Part shown: in pieces, positions 40,101-50,868 of the stretch
Position numbering within the stretch: position 1 is the first letter of the stretch
Layout of the letters: the number at the start of each line of letters is the position of its first letter
NCBI RefSeq assembly: GCF_014297445.1
Contig: NZ_JACORU010000001.1
Coordinates: 310,001 to 374,000, forward strand
Reading direction: 5' to 3'
Source of the DNA: Ramlibacter albus
GTDB lineage: Bacteria > Pseudomonadota > Gammaproteobacteria > Burkholderiales > Burkholderiaceae_C
DNA length: 64,000 nucleotides
The notes under the pieces: generated by a model
What the model saw: the letters and a program-made list of their open reading frames with translations, nothing else
Told to the model about the DNA's origin: nothing
Databases searched by the model: none
Translations under genes and position numbers: made by a program

Positions 40101-40308
40101 GGCCGAGCGCGTCGCGCACACGCTCAAGGGCGTCTCCGGCACCATTGGCGCGACTCGCATCGAAGCGCTGGCCGCGCGCGTGGAACACGCCTTGCGCGAG
40201 AAACAGCCGCGAGCCGAGGTGCTCTCGCGCCTCGATGCACTCGAACCCGAACTGGCGGCGCTCGTGGCCGCCCTTGGAATGCAACTCGCGGAGCCGGTGC
40301 ATGGATGA
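37138..40308 (+). CDS. Hybrid sensor histidine kinase with three PAS, two REC and Hpt
   Basis: 1056 aa, no membrane segment, so a cytosolic sensor. Order: coiled start; PAS1 (about 40-145); PAS2 (about 155-260); PAS3 (about 275-390); HisKA with [14 protein letters not shown] (His near 416); HATPase with [12 protein letters not shown] (about 594); REC1 (VVDDNEH, Asp in YLDWRMPG near 704); REC2 ([10 protein letters not shown], Asp in [11 protein letters not shown] near 845); Hpt ([12 protein letters not shown], His near 993). A full BarA-like phosphorelay lies in one chain. No response regulator gene adjoins it. Confidence 0.93.
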   Translation: MDRAPEPVASLERELALARATALQLTRERELLVSTLDAGNDGILTLQYSDGSIFYNIRFIELWNIPEDHLGDISDKALVEHQLTQVKDPAAWTAQVLRRRANPEAEDLSTVELKDGRVLERRVVPQRMHGRCVGSVIIFRDITERLRHEQKMLFNHLVLENAGPMVWIERGSLKVTWANPAACAHFGYPVDEFVGMTVADFDPSFGPADVKWLDTALAETRGQVKFESRHRCKDGRMRDAQVTTFLTEANGQSLYICAFKDISRQKAAERDQNRQRATLQSLIDSISDAVYYKDTEGRYLGCNAAFAALARAPRDAIIGRTARDFFPAEMASAVRSRDERCLRERREHSSEGRFGGATWDTVVAPLWDENGELQGTLGVSRDISGRVRAEEEVRRAKEEAEAATRMKSDFLANMSHEIRTPMNAIIGLSHLVLKTELTPRQRDYIHKVQSSGQHLLGLLNDILDFSKVEAGKLDLERAGFELEKLLETTCGLVSEKCHAKGLELVFDVAPDVPGTLVGDSLRLGQVLLNYANNAVKFTEKGEVLVSVRASERTERDVLLHFRVKDTGIGLTPEQAARLFQSFSQGDTSTTRKFGGTGLGLAICKRLAELMGGEVGVESEFGKGSTFWFTARVGIGEQRRRELVPRPDLRGRRALVVDDNEHARAVIVEMLQGMTFTTAEARDGASALEAVRRAAADGHPYDIVYLDWRMPGMDGTECARRIRALGLDAPPLMLMVTAFGRDEILKEATQAGIDNVLVKPVSPSQLFDTTMGVLGVRGEAPVAAQPSAADARLAPVRGARILLVEDNDINQQVARELLEEAGLVVDVADNGAIAVRKVDEAEYDLVFMDMQMPVMDGVSATEAIRVSGRHQRLPIVAMTANAMAQDRQACLDAGMNDFLVKPIDPRDLGSILLRWIRPRTAVVQPVPSAAAAPAADGLPVVPGLDTKTGLARMVGKKPLYLKLLARYAQGQAAATTEVRNAYEGGDAVTAERVAHTLKGVSGTIGATRIEALAARVEHALREKQPRAEVLSRLDALEPELAALVAALGMQLAEPVHG

Positions 40309-40828
40309 TCTCGTCAACCGCCTGACGCAGCAGCTCGCCGCGGCGCAGGCCGCGCTGCACAAGTCGCAGGCGCGGCTGGGCACCGTCACCAAGACGCTGG
40401 AGGCGCGCTCGCAGGAGCTGGTGGAAGCCCGCGCGGCCGTGTCGCTGCTGCTCGCCACGCTGGACTCCACGACCGACGGCGTGCTCGCGCTCGGCCACTT
40501 CGGCCGCGCCGTGCACTACAACCTGAGCTTCATCGAGATGTGGCGCATTCCCCAGGACAAGCTGGAGGCGCTGAACGAGGCGGCCCTGCTCGCGATGCAG
40601 CTCGCGCAGGTGCAGGACCCCGAAGGCTTCCTCGCCGGCGTGGAAGCGCGCCGCGCCCACCCGGACCGAGAGCACGCGGGAGAGGTGCACCTCACGGACG
40701 GCCGCGTGATCGAGTGGCGCATGCGTCCGCAAAGCGTGCGCGGCCGCCGCGTCGGCACCGTGACTTGCTACCGCGAGAGGAAGCCGTCCCACACCAGCTT
40801 GGCGCCGGTCAGGAACATCCCGAGGTAG
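40301..40828 (+). CDS. Stand-alone PAS protein, paralogue of the kinase's first PAS domain
   Basis: 175 aa, overlapping the kinase stop by 8 bp. A coiled N-terminus ([20 protein letters not shown]) leads into a PAS domain closely like PAS1 of the upstream kinase: [20 protein letters not shown] and FIEMWRIP versus [20 protein letters not shown] and FIELWNIP. From about residue 156 the frame runs antisense through the end of the TauE/SafE gene. It thus looks like a kinase N-terminus cut off at the PAS boundary, or a genuine single-domain sensor. Confidence 0.75.
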   Translation: MDDLVNRLTQQLAAAQAALHKSQARLGTVTKTLEARSQELVEARAAVSLLLATLDSTTDGVLALGHFGRAVHYNLSFIEMWRIPQDKLEALNEAALLAMQLAQVQDPEGFLAGVEARRAHPDREHAGEVHLTDGRVIEWRMRPQSVRGRRVGTVTCYRERKPSHTSLAPVRNIPR

Positions 40829-41535
40829 ACCAGCCGGTAGAACAGCACCGGGTCGATGCGCTTGGCCATGCGCACGCCGATCCACACGCCCACAGGCGCG
40901 AGCGGCAGCAACACGAGCGAGGTCGACATGTTGCGCAGGTCGAGCAAACCGAGCCACGCGTACGGCACCCACTTGCTCAGGTTGATCACGAAGAAGAACA
41001 CGGCCATCGTCGCGGTGAAGACGATGGGCGGCAGCCGCATCGGCAGCACGTAGGCATTGATCGGTGGGCCGCCGGCGTGCGACACGAAGCTCGTGAAGCC
41101 CGAGGTGACGGTGAGGATCACGCCCACCCACTTCGGCGGGTGCGGGCTGTTGGGCCCCGGCGGGAAGGCCAGCCGCTGCGCCAGGAACAGCAGCGTGAAG
41201 ATGCCGACGATGCCGGCGACGAGCCGTGTGTCGAGCAGCTTGAACGACAGCGTGCCGACCAGCGTGCCCACGAGCCCGAGCGGCACGAGGAAGCGGATCA
41301 GCTGCCAGTCGAAGTGGCGCCTGAATGCGGCCAGCCCCATGATGTCCATCACGAACAGGATGGGCATCATGATCGCGGCGGCCTGCGGCACGGTGACCGT
41401 CAGCGCCATCATCGGCACGACGAGCGAGCCGAAGCCCGAGCCGAAGCCGCTCTTGCTGATGCCCATGAGGAGCACCGCGGGGACGGCGATGGCGTAGAAC
41501 TGCCAGTCGGTGATGAGGGGAAGCGTCGTCGTCAA
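40768..41535 (-). CDS. TauE/SafE-family membrane transporter
   Basis: 255 aa, about eight membrane segments, of the sulfite/organosulfonate exporter family. Landmarks: AVLLMGISKSGFGSGFGSLV, VMDIMGLAAFRRHFDW and TSFVSHAGGPPINAYVLPM. The start is probably the TTG at 41535, overlapping the stop of the upstream molybdoenzyme gene as TTGA; no ATG or GTG suits. The substrate is not determinable. Confidence 0.88.
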   Translation of the reverse strand: MTTTLPLITDWQFYAIAVPAVLLMGISKSGFGSGFGSLVVPMMALTVTVPQAAAIMMPILFVMDIMGLAAFRRHFDWQLIRFLVPLGLVGTLVGTLSFKLLDTRLVAGIVGIFTLLFLAQRLAFPPGPNSPHPPKWVGVILTVTSGFTSFVSHAGGPPINAYVLPMRLPPIVFTATMAVFFFVINLSKWVPYAWLGLLDLRNMSTSLVLLPLAPVGVWIGVRMAKRIDPVLFYRLVYLGMFLTGAKLVWDGFLSR

Positions 41536-43727
41536 GCCTGCGATTGTGCCGACTGCCGCAGGGGCAGTGAGCGCAACCGCCGGCCGCTGGCTGCATGCAC
41601 TGCGTTCGCCAGCGCCGGCGCCACCGGCGGCAGGCCCACTTCGCCCAGGCCGCCCAGCGGCCCATCGCTCTCGACGAAGAACACGTCGATGGGTGGCACC
41701 TGCGCGAGCTGCAGCAGCGGGTAGTCCGGGAAGCTGCGCTGCGCGACCGCCCCGTTCTCGATGGTGATCGCCTCGCCCATCGCGGCGCTCAGCCCCATCA
41801 CGATGCCGCCTTGCACCTGCTGCGCGCCCGTGTCCTTGTGCACCACGTAGCCGCAGTCGACCACCGCGGTGATGCGGTGCACCTGCACCTTGCCCTCCGA
41901 GAGCGACGCCTCGACGACTTCGGCAACGACGCTGCCGAAGCTTTCCACCAGCGCGACGCCGCGCCCGCGGCCTGCCGGCAGCGGCGTACCCCAGCCGCTG
42001 CGCCGGGCCACTTCGTCCAGCACCTTGCGGTGGCGCGAACCGGCGGGCACGTGCCGGCGGCGGAATTCCAGCGGGTCCATCTTCGCGGCCGCCGCGAGTT
42101 CGTCGATGAAGCTTTCGGTGAAGAAGCCGTGCTGGCTGTGCGCCACGCTGCGCCACGCGCCGTAGCGAACGTGCGTGGGGCTGACCACCGCTTCCATCAG
42201 CTGGTTGGGCACGTCGTAGGGGATCGGGAAGCCTTCGTTGATCAGCTCCGGCGTGTCGATGAAACGCTGGCGCCACGAGGCGATGCGGCCCTGCGCGTCC
42301 AGCTTCGCCTCGATCCGCGTGGCGATCGCGGGGCGGTAGGCGCCCTGCGCGAAGTCCTCCTCGCGGCTCCAGATCAATTTGACGGGGGCCGGCGACATCG
42401 CTTTCGCGATGTGGACGGCCTGCTCGAGATGGTCCTTCTTGGGCGCGGAGCGTCGGCCGAAGCCGCCGCCCAGCGACATCGGCGTGAACTCGACATCGTC
42501 CAGCGAGATGCCGGCCGCCTTGGCGACGTTGTTGCGCGCGCCCAGCGCGTCCTGCTCGCTGCCCCACACCCGCATGCGCTTGCCGTCCCACTGCGCCGTG
42601 ACGTTGATCGGCTCCATGGTGGCGTGGTGCAGGAAGGGCACTTCGTACGCCGCCTGCACGACGCGGCCTTCTGCCTTGGCCACGTCGCCGCGCGACACGA
42701 GCTTCTTGCCGTCGGCGGAGGCCAGTGCCACGTCGAACTGGCGGGAGATCGAAGCGCTGTTCACGCCCTCGCTCGCGGTGGCGGTGAACACGGGCTTGAG
42801 CTTGCCGAGCGCGGTGCGCGCCTGCCAGTAGCCGTCCGCGACGACGGCCACGGCGTTGGGCAGGCGCAGGACCTTGCGCACACCAGCGACAGCGAGTGCG
42901 GGCGCATCCGCGACCTCGAGCAGGCGCTCGCCGTGCACGGGCGCCGCGCGCACCGTGGCCACGAGCATGCCGGGCAACTGCACGTCGATGCCGTACTTCG
43001 TGCGGCCCGTCACCTTGGCGGGGATGTCCAGCCGCGGCGGGGCGGTGCCGACCAGGCGGAATTCGCTGCGGGGTTTCAGGCGGGGATGGCGCGGCACGTC
43101 CAGCGTGGCGGCTGCGCCGGCCAGCTCACCGTAGGCGATGGAGCGGCCGCTGCCGGCGTGGACCACGCGGCCCCCTTGCGTCCGCAATTCAGCGGCGGGC
43201 ACGCCGAGCTTCTGCGCACCGGCCGCGACCAGCATCTCGCGCGCCGCGGCGCCCGCCGCGCGCAGGCCGAACTGGCCCGTGTAGCGGACGGCCGCCGAGC
43301 CGCCGGTGACCTGCATGCTGGCCAGGCGGGCGACTTCGCCGAACGCGACCTCGGCCGCCCGCTCGAAGCCTGCGGGCGCCGGCCCCTTCATCAGGAAGGC
43401 GCCGACGAAGAAACGGTTGGCGAAGGCCGGGTCTGCAGGCGCCTGCGCCACGCGCACTTGCGCCCAGTCGGCATCCAGCTCCTCGGCCACCATCATCGCC
43501 AGCGCCGTCGCGGAGCCCTGGCCCATGTCGGAGTGGGGGACCAGCACGGTGACGGCGCCGTCGCCCGCGACCTGCACCCAACCAGCAAGCAGCGGCGCGG
43601 CAGAGGAGCCGGCCTGTGCGGCGCGCTTCTCGAAATGCGAATCGCGAGCGGCGAGGCCTGCCACGCCGACGGTGAGGACTCCGCCGACGGCAGCAGCACT
43701 TCCGATCAACCACGTGCGGCGCTTCAT
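41532..43727 (-). CDS. Xanthine dehydrogenase-family molybdopterin subunit (IorB-like)
   Basis: 731-aa large subunit of a two-component molybdenum hydroxylase, like isoquinoline 1-oxidoreductase beta. A twin-Arg N-terminus ([18 protein letters not shown]) suggests Tat export. Contains [30 protein letters not shown] and the C-terminal [18 protein letters not shown]. It may oxidise N-heterocycles or aldehydes. Overlaps the small Fe-S subunit gene by ATGA. Confidence 0.93.
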   Translation of the reverse strand: MKRRTWLIGSAAAVGGVLTVGVAGLAARDSHFEKRAAQAGSSAAPLLAGWVQVAGDGAVTVLVPHSDMGQGSATALAMMVAEELDADWAQVRVAQAPADPAFANRFFVGAFLMKGPAPAGFERAAEVAFGEVARLASMQVTGGSAAVRYTGQFGLRAAGAAAREMLVAAGAQKLGVPAAELRTQGGRVVHAGSGRSIAYGELAGAAATLDVPRHPRLKPRSEFRLVGTAPPRLDIPAKVTGRTKYGIDVQLPGMLVATVRAAPVHGERLLEVADAPALAVAGVRKVLRLPNAVAVVADGYWQARTALGKLKPVFTATASEGVNSASISRQFDVALASADGKKLVSRGDVAKAEGRVVQAAYEVPFLHHATMEPINVTAQWDGKRMRVWGSEQDALGARNNVAKAAGISLDDVEFTPMSLGGGFGRRSAPKKDHLEQAVHIAKAMSPAPVKLIWSREEDFAQGAYRPAIATRIEAKLDAQGRIASWRQRFIDTPELINEGFPIPYDVPNQLMEAVVSPTHVRYGAWRSVAHSQHGFFTESFIDELAAAAKMDPLEFRRRHVPAGSRHRKVLDEVARRSGWGTPLPAGRGRGVALVESFGSVVAEVVEASLSEGKVQVHRITAVVDCGYVVHKDTGAQQVQGGIVMGLSAAMGEAITIENGAVAQRSFPDYPLLQLAQVPPIDVFFVESDGPLGGLGEVGLPPVAPALANAVHAASGRRLRSLPLRQSAQSQA

Positions 43728-44191
43728 GACTGCACCTTCGCGTTCGCCTTGGCCGCCGCGTGGATCGCAGCGCGCACACGGGGGTAGGTGCCGCAGCGGC
43801 AGATGTTGGTCATCGCCGCATCGATGTCGGCATCGGTGGGCGAGGGATTGGCGGCGAGCAGCGCGGATGCGGCCATCAGCATGCCGGACTGGCAGTAGCC
43901 GCATTGCGGCACCTGCAGCTCGACCCATGCTTTCTGCACCGGGTGTTCGCCGGCGGCGCCGAGCCCTTCGATCGTGGTGACCTTCGCGCCGGCCGCGCCC
44001 TCCACGGGGAACATGCAGGACCGCACCGGCGCGCCGTTGACGTGGACGGTGCATGCACCGCAAGCCGCGATGCCGCAACCGAACTTGGTGCCGGTGAGGC
44101 CGGCGGTCTCCCGAATGACCCACAGCAGCGGCATCTGCGGGTCGACGTCGAAGGTGCGGGGGGTTCCGTTGAGCGACAGTGTGGTCGGCAT
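43724..44191 (-). CDS. (2Fe-2S)-binding small subunit (IorA-like)
   Basis: 155 aa. Plant-type [2Fe-2S] motif [18 protein letters not shown] and the second cluster CGYCQSGM plus [11 protein letters not shown]. Electron-transfer partner of the downstream molybdopterin subunit. The start at 44191 ([17 protein letters not shown]) is the family start; the frame is open 33 codons further but without support. It is divergent from the AraC regulator (122 bp). Confidence 0.95.
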   Translation of the reverse strand: MPTTLSLNGTPRTFDVDPQMPLLWVIRETAGLTGTKFGCGIAACGACTVHVNGAPVRSCMFPVEGAAGAKVTTIEGLGAAGEHPVQKAWVELQVPQCGYCQSGMLMAASALLAANPSPTDADIDAAMTNICRCGTYPRVRAAIHAAAKANAKVQS

Positions 44192-44313
44192 GAGGGGCTT
44201 TCGTGGTGGGGGCTTGCGCGCCACAATGCTGGCGTGCCGCGCTGGGCCGGCTGTTGCACGGCGCGCCAGATTACATGCCGCTCGCGCCATGCGGCCTGTA
44301 CGAAGGTCTATGG

Positions 44314-45303
44314 ATGCCTGAACTCACCACGCCGCTGCCCCGCAACATCGTCGATGCCATCGCCGATGCGGGTTTCGACGTCGATGACATCGCGCGCACG
44401 GCGGGCGTCGAGCCCGCGCGGCTGGAGACGGGTGTCACGCTCGAGGAGGCCGACCGCTTCCTCACCGAAGCGTGGCGCGCGGTCGACGACCCTTCCTTCG
44501 GCCTGCGCGCGGGCCTCATGCTGCGCCCCGAGCGTTTCGGCATCTCCGGCCTGGCCGCGATGGCAGCGCCCACTTTGCGCGTCGCGCTCGAGCGCAAGGG
44601 CCGCTTCAACCGGCTGCTGTGGGGTGACGCGTACCGCATCGAGCAGGAGGGCGACACCGTCACGCTCAGCGTGGAAGCGCCGGACGAATCGCGGCCGTAC
44701 AGCCATGCGCGGGTGGACACCGAATTCGCTTCGCTCATCGCTTTCGCGCGGCGCTTCACGGAAGTGCACGTGGTACCGGTGCGCCTGACGCTGCGGCGGC
44801 CGGCGCCTGCATTCCGGGCACTCTATGGGGACATCTTCGGCTGCCCCGTCGTCTTCGGGGCGCCCGTGAACAGCATCGTCTTCCACCGTGCCGACACCGA
44901 GCGGCCGCTGGTCAGTGCCAACCCGGGCGCGGGGGAGTGGCTGGAGCTCGGGGCGCAGGCCGCGCTGGAGAAGATGGACGACAGCCGCGTGACGCCCCGC
45001 GTGCGTGCGGCACTGGAGCGGATGCTGCAGGGCGACGAGCCAACGCTGGCTGCTGTTGCTTCGGGGCTGTGCATGAGCGAGCGAACCTTGCAGCGACGGT
45101 TGACGTCCGAGGGGACGACGTTTCGCCGGTTGCTCGATGACGTTCGTTGCGAGGTGGCGCAACGCACGCTTGCTGCCGGGAAGCGCAACGTTGTTGAACT
45201 CGCTTACCTGCTTGGGTTCGAGGATTCGAACTCTTTCTATCGGTCTTTTCGACGCTGGACGGGGACTACCCCTGAGTCCTTTCGCAAAGGTGTCGCCGCT
45301 TAG
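44314..45303 (+). CDS. AraC-family transcriptional regulator
   Basis: 329 aa. N-terminal arabinose_bd-type sensing domain (OruR/ArgR-like) and C-terminal AraC HTH ([16 protein letters not shown] near 246, [20 protein letters not shown]). The ATG at 44314 is chosen for a GAAGG 7 nt upstream and a family-like N-terminus; the ATG at 44275 is the alternative. Divergent from the iorAB-like genes, which it may control. Its stop is followed by two large structured repeats. Confidence 0.9.
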   Translation: MPELTTPLPRNIVDAIADAGFDVDDIARTAGVEPARLETGVTLEEADRFLTEAWRAVDDPSFGLRAGLMLRPERFGISGLAAMAAPTLRVALERKGRFNRLLWGDAYRIEQEGDTVTLSVEAPDESRPYSHARVDTEFASLIAFARRFTEVHVVPVRLTLRRPAPAFRALYGDIFGCPVVFGAPVNSIVFHRADTERPLVSANPGAGEWLELGAQAALEKMDDSRVTPRVRAALERMLQGDEPTLAAVASGLCMSERTLQRRLTSEGTTFRRLLDDVRCEVAQRTLAAGKRNVVELAYLLGFEDSNSFYRSFRRWTGTTPESFRKGVAA

Positions 45304-45330
45304 CTGCCGTTATTGGGGTGAGACCTCGCG

Positions 45331-45489
45331 GACGCGTCGGACGGTATGCCGCCTGGCCCTTAAGGTGCCGCCGTCCGTCCTTCGGACGGCGACCCTAGCG
45401 GCCGGCATGCACCGAGCACGCCGGTTGAACATCGGCGGCCGCAACGGCGGCTCTACATGCGGTCCAGGCGGCATACCATCCGCCACGTC
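45331..45489 (+). repeat. Structured repeat unit 1 (159 bp)
   Basis: Closed by a long imperfect inverted repeat: arms 45331-45356 and 45464-45489 match at 23 of 26 positions, including a perfect 14-bp inner part (GGTATGCCGCCTGG/CCAGGCGGCATACC). Inside are a hairpin CCGTCCG-tcctt-CGGACGG (45371-45389) and a second stem GCGGCCG (45398-45404)/CGGCCGC (45436-45442). Its 93-bp core is 84 percent identical, without gaps, to unit 2. No gene is supported from 45304 to 45800. Confidence 0.8.
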
Positions 45490-45575
45490 TACACAAGGTA
45501 GCGCGCAAGAAAACGCGGACCCGGACATCGCGCCACGTCACGATGTTCGCGCTCGACGGCCGTGCCCTCGGGATG

Positions 45576-45735
45576 TCTGCGGTGGGTGGGGCCTCGATCC
45601 GGCGCGCATGTGGAGACGCCGTTGCGGCCGCCGATGTTTTTCCGGCGTGCGACTTGCTCGTCGGCCGCCAGGGGCTCCGTCCGAAGGACGGACGGCGGAA
45701 GATTAAGCGCAGGGCGGGGCCCCACCCGCCGCAGA
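45576..45735 (-). repeat. Structured repeat unit 2 (160 bp), inverted copy
   Basis: Inverted copy of unit 1 with the same layout. Its closing arms 45576-45593 and 45718-45735 pair at 17 of 18 positions (TCTGCGG... with ...CCGCAGA), but their sequence differs from the arms of unit 1. The core (45606-45698) keeps the same two inner hairpins. An 86-bp spacer of no recognised content separates the units; 65 bp separate it from the serine hydrolase stop. Confidence 0.8.
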
Positions 45736-45800
45736 CCGGCGCGCCACTGCCAAACGCCCCAGACGCCAAACACGCCCGAGGCAGCGCAGACAGCCGCGAC

Positions 45801-47068
45801 TCAACCTTGAACCAGCCGACCCAGAGCGATCAAAGCAGGCACGGTGATCGGATCGTGCGCAGCACTCGCCGCAACCGGATGCGACCCGAACTTCGCCACC
45901 ACCAGCTCCGCCTTCGGCGCGACGTAAAGCCGCTGCCCATGAATGCCGCGCCCCTCGAAGCCACCATGCTCGTTGTGCGTCACCCACCACATGCTGCGGT
46001 ACGAATAGCCGGGCAGCAACTTGTAGCCGGCCTTCGCGAACTTCGCGGGGTCTTCGCCGCGCGCGATGTCCTGCACCACCGCGGCGGGAATGAGCTGGCG
46101 GCCGTTCCACTCGCCCTCGCGGCGCATCAGCTCACCGAAGCGCGCGAGGTCACGCAGGCTCGCGCTCAAGCCGCCGCCACCCATGGGCACGCCGATGGGG
46201 TCGACCGTGATGTAGCCGTCCTGCTCGCAACCCAGCTGCGACCACAGGCGCTGCGACAGCATGTCGGCCAGCGGCACACCGGTCACGCGCTTCATGATCC
46301 AGGCCATGAGCTCGGTGTTGACGGTCTTGTACGCGAACGCTTCGCCGTGCGCGCCCTCGGGCTTCAACGTGACGAGGTAGTCGTAGAAGCTTTCCGGCCC
46401 GCTGTAGCCCGCCGGCCGAGGACGCAAGCCACCCGCGCGCGAATAGTCCCAGATGTCGGCCTTCGGGTCCGCATACGCCTCGGAGTACGCAACGCCGATC
46501 TGCATGTCCATGACGTTGCGCAGCGTCGCGTTGGCGTAGGCCGTGCCCTTCATCTCCGGCAGGTAGTGCGGCACGAGCTGGCGCTCGTCGAGCACGCCCT
46601 CGTGCACGAGCGTGGCACACAGCGTCGCGGCGTACGACTTCGTGATCGAGAAGCAGCTGTGCGGCACGTGCGGCTGCAGCGCGCCGAAGTAGCGCTCGTA
46701 CACGCGCCTGCCCTTGTGCAGCACGACGACGCCGTCGGTGTAGGTGTCGTACAGCGACTCGTCCCAGCGCCGCGCGCGGCCGTTCATGTCGGTGAAGGTG
46801 AGCGCGTCGATCGCCGCGCCGTCGCCCGGCTCACCCAGCGACGAGGCCTGCCCTTCTCCGCGCCACACGTTCACCGTCGGCACCAGCTCCCGCATGTGCG
46901 ACAGCGACCAGCGGATCTGCGGGAATGAGAGGAAGTTGTCGTCGGCGAAGCGGATGCGCTTGCCGGGCGCCGGTGGCGAACCCTGCATCCAGCCCAGCTC
47001 ACGCGGGTCCGACGCGCGGCCGTCCGGGTAGGAGGCGCCGTCGAACTCGAGTGTGCCGGGCGCCGCCA

Positions 47069-47069
<1 letters not shown>
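45801..47069 (-). CDS. Beta-lactamase-related serine hydrolase
   Basis: 422 aa, class C beta-lactamase/esterase fold. Nucleophile motif SCFSITKSYAAT (SxxK) near residue 140. No signal peptide, so probably a cytosolic esterase or 6-aminohexanoate-dimer-hydrolase-like enzyme, not an antibiotic resistance enzyme. Its start overlaps the thiolase stop (ATGA at 47069), making it the last gene of the pca-type operon. Confidence 0.9.
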
Positions 47070-48270
<1,201 letters not shown>

Positions 48271-48274
<4 letters not shown>

Positions 48275-48912
48275 GACAGTTCCAGTTGCAGCAGTTGTTC
48301 CAGTTCGCCGCGCGAGAGGCCGTCGACGGTGTCGACCAGCTTCAGCCCTTGCGGCGTGCATTCGAAAGTGGCGAGGTCGGTGTAGATGCGCTTGACGCAG
48401 CCGATGCCCGTGAGCGGGTAAGTGCATCTGCGCACGATCTTGCTCTCGCCCTTCTTGGTGAGCAAGTCCATCATCACCCACGTCTGTTTCGCGCCGGTTG
48501 CAAGATCCATCGCGCCGCCTACAGCGGGAATCGCGTCCTTCTCGCCGGTGTGCCAGTTGGCGAGGTCGCCCGTGGCGGAGACCTGGAAGGCGCCCAGCAC
48601 GCAGATGTCGAGGTGGCCGCCGCGCATCATCGCGAAGCTGTCGGCGTGGTGGAAGAAGGAGCCGCCTCGCTGCAGCGTCACCGGCTGCTTGCCGGCATTG
48701 ATCAGGTCGTAGTCCTCCTGGCCTTCGGGCGGTGCCGGGCCCATGCCGAGGATGCCGTTTTCGCTGTGCAGGATGATCTCCACGCCCTGCGGCAGGTGGT
48801 TGGCCACGAGCGTGGGCATGCCGATACCGAGGTTGACGTACGCGCCGTCGTGCATGTCGCGCGCGACGCGCTGGGCGAGCTGGTCCTTGGTGCGCCTGGT
48901 GTACGCCATCAC
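48271..48912 (-). CDS. pcaJ: 3-oxoacid CoA-transferase subunit B
   Basis: 213 aa. Catalytic Glu in LHSENGILGMGPAP (about 50). Also GAFQVSATGDLANW and KRIYTDLATFECTPQGLK. With the adjacent A subunit it moves CoA from succinyl-CoA to 3-oxoadipate (or acetoacetate). Four-base overlaps on both sides tie it into the operon. Confidence 0.92.
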
Positions 48913-49613
48913 GCCTCCTTGCGCGCAAAGCCACCGGCCTGCGTGGCCGTGCGCGGGATCTTCACGACGTGCGTGACGAAGATGCCGGGCGTGACGACGT
49001 TCTCCGGGTCGAGCTCGCCGAGCTCCACTACCTCGTACACGCTCGCGACCGTGCGCTTCGCCGCCATCGCCATCACCGGCCCGAAGTTGCGGGCCGCCTT
49101 GCGGTAGGTGAGGTTGCCCCAGCGGTCACCGCGCTCCGCCTTGATGAGTGCCACGTCGCCGTGGATCGGTTTCTCGAGGACGTGCATGCGCCCGTCGATC
49201 TCGCGCGTCTCCTTGCCCTTCGCGAGCTCGGTGCCGTAGCCCGTGGCCGTGAAGAAGCCGCCGATGCCCGCGCCGGCGGCGCGGATGCGCTCGGCCAGGT
49301 TGCCCTGCGGCACCAGCTCCAGCTCGATCTTCCCGCTGCGGTAGAGCTCGTCGAACACCCAGCTGTCCACCTGGCGCGGGAAGCTGCAGACGATCTTGCG
49401 CACGCGCCCGGCCTTCAGCAGCGCAGCGAGGCCGTAGTCGGCATTGCCCGCGTTGTTGTTCACGACCGTGAGGTCACGCGCGCCCTGCTCGATAAGGCCG
49501 TCGATGAGCTCACCCGGGATGCCGGCCGTACCGAAGCCGCCGATCAGGACAGTGCTGCCGTCGGCGATGCCGGCCAGTGCTTCGGCAATCGACCCTGCGA
49601 TCTTGTTGACCAT
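48909..49613 (-). CDS. pcaI: 3-oxoacid CoA-transferase subunit A
   Basis: 234 aa. CoA-transferase alpha motif VLIGGFGTAGIPGELIDGLI (about 20-40), with VVNNNAGNADYGLAALL and GGFFTATGYGTELAKGKE. First gene of the pcaIJF-hydrolase operon. The start at 49613 leaves just 25 bp to the divergent DUF1841 gene, so the promoters must overlap coding sequence. Confidence 0.92.
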   Translation of the reverse strand: MVNKIAGSIAEALAGIADGSTVLIGGFGTAGIPGELIDGLIEQGARDLTVVNNNAGNADYGLAALLKAGRVRKIVCSFPRQVDSWVFDELYRSGKIELELVPQGNLAERIRAAGAGIGGFFTATGYGTELAKGKETREIDGRMHVLEKPIHGDVALIKAERGDRWGNLTYRKAARNFGPVMAMAAKRTVASVYEVVELGELDPENVVTPGIFVTHVVKIPRTATQAGGFARKEA

Positions 49614-49638
49614 GCCCCCAATGCTACGCTTGCCGCCC

Positions 49639-50070
49639 ATGTTTAATCCTTCCCAGGAAGACGTGCGCCGGTTCTTCTGCGCGGTGCACGCCAAGTCGAG
49701 CGCGGCACAGCCGATGGACGCGCTGGAAACGCTGGCCTCCCAATGGCTCGCCGAGCACCCGGAATACCATCCCGACGTGGCCGATGCCGAGGCGGCCGTC
49801 ACGCGCACCTACGACGGCGCCGACGGCCGCACCAACCCGTTCCTGCACCTGTCGATGCACCTGTCGATCAGCGAACAATGCTCCATCGACCAGCCGCGCG
49901 GCATCCGCCAGGCCGTGGAGCTGCTGGCCGCGCGCCGCAACTCGCTGCACGACGCGCACCACGAGGCCATGGAATGCCTCGGCCAGATGCTGTGGGAGAG
50001 CCAGAAAGCAGGAAGGCCGCCCGATGGGGCGGCCTACGTGGAATGCGTGCAGAAGCGCGCGACGCGCTAG
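49639..50070 (+). CDS. DUF1841 protein
   Basis: 143 aa cytosolic protein of a betaproteobacterial/gammaproteobacterial family. Begins MFNPSQEDVRRFFCAVHAKS and holds HLSMHLSISEQCSIDQPRGI and HDAHHEAMECLGQMLWESQ. Function unknown; conserved His residues could bind a metal, which is speculation. Confidence 0.88.
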   Translation: MFNPSQEDVRRFFCAVHAKSSAAQPMDALETLASQWLAEHPEYHPDVADAEAAVTRTYDGADGRTNPFLHLSMHLSISEQCSIDQPRGIRQAVELLAARRNSLHDAHHEAMECLGQMLWESQKAGRPPDGAAYVECVQKRATR

Positions 50071-50080
50071 CGTCTTGCGT

Positions 50081-50782
50081 TCAGCGGAACTTGGGTTCCG
50101 GGTGCACCGTCAGTTCGCCGTCGAGCGAGCCGACATAGCTGGCCAGCGCCTTCAGCTCCGCATTGGAGAACTGCTTGGCGATGGCGCCCATCACGCCGTT
50201 GCTGCGGCCGACGGACGGGTTGTTCTCGGTCTTGTACGCCTTGAGCACGACGAACATGTAGTCCGAGTACTGGCCGGCGATCTTGGGGTAGCTGGGGTCG
50301 ATCGGCTTGGACAGGTTGGGGCCGTGGCAGGCGGCGCAGTTGCCCTTCTTCACCAGCTCGGCGACGTTGCCAGTGGGCTCCTTCACCGTGGCGGGGGCGG
50401 CAACGGCCTGGCTCGCGTAGAAATTGGCGATGTCGGTGATGTCCTGGTCCGACAGGCTGGAGGCGATGCCGCGCATGGTGGGGTGCTTGCGGTCACCGGC
50501 CCTGTACGCGTTGAGCGCGGCGGCGATGTACTTGGCGCCCTGGCCCGAGATCATCGGGACCTTGTGCACCTCGGGGAAGCTGGCCTGGTAGCCCTTGATG
50601 CCGTGGCAGCCGATGCACATGGCGATCTTGGCTTCGAGCGACTTGGCGCCTGCCGGGGCCTGCGGCGCGGGCGCGGAGGCCGCGCTCTTGGCGGCAGCCG
50701 CCGGGGCGGACGCCTGGGCAAAGCTCGTGGAGGTCGCGCAAGCGACACCGAGGGCGAAAAGCAGGGTCAGCAACTTGTTCAT
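50081..50782 (-). CDS. Cytochrome c4-type diheme protein
   Basis: Periplasmic electron carrier to terminal oxidases. 233 aa. Signal peptide MNKLLTLLFALGVACATSTS cut at SFAQ, an Ala/Pro-rich linker, then two cytochrome c domains with CIGCH (56-60) and CAACH (about 155). A possible donor for the caa3 oxidase in this window. Divergent from the MoxR gene (86 bp). Confidence 0.93.
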   Translation of the reverse strand: MNKLLTLLFALGVACATSTSFAQASAPAAAAKSAASAPAPQAPAGAKSLEAKIAMCIGCHGIKGYQASFPEVHKVPMISGQGAKYIAAALNAYRAGDRKHPTMRGIASSLSDQDITDIANFYASQAVAAPATVKEPTGNVAELVKKGNCAACHGPNLSKPIDPSYPKIAGQYSDYMFVVLKAYKTENNPSVGRSNGVMGAIAKQFSNAELKALASYVGSLDGELTVHPEPKFR

Positions 50783-50868
50783 TTTCCGCGCACAATCAGC
50801 AGGACAGTTTCTTCGCAACCCGCGATTCTAACAGGCGGGCCACCTTCGCCCTTCCACGCTCGACCCCC

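Noticed and set aside
45304-45800. Short open frames in the structured repeat region
   Set aside because: They run through the repeat cores and arms on both strands, differ between copies outside the core, and show no ribosome sites; better explained as non-coding repeats.
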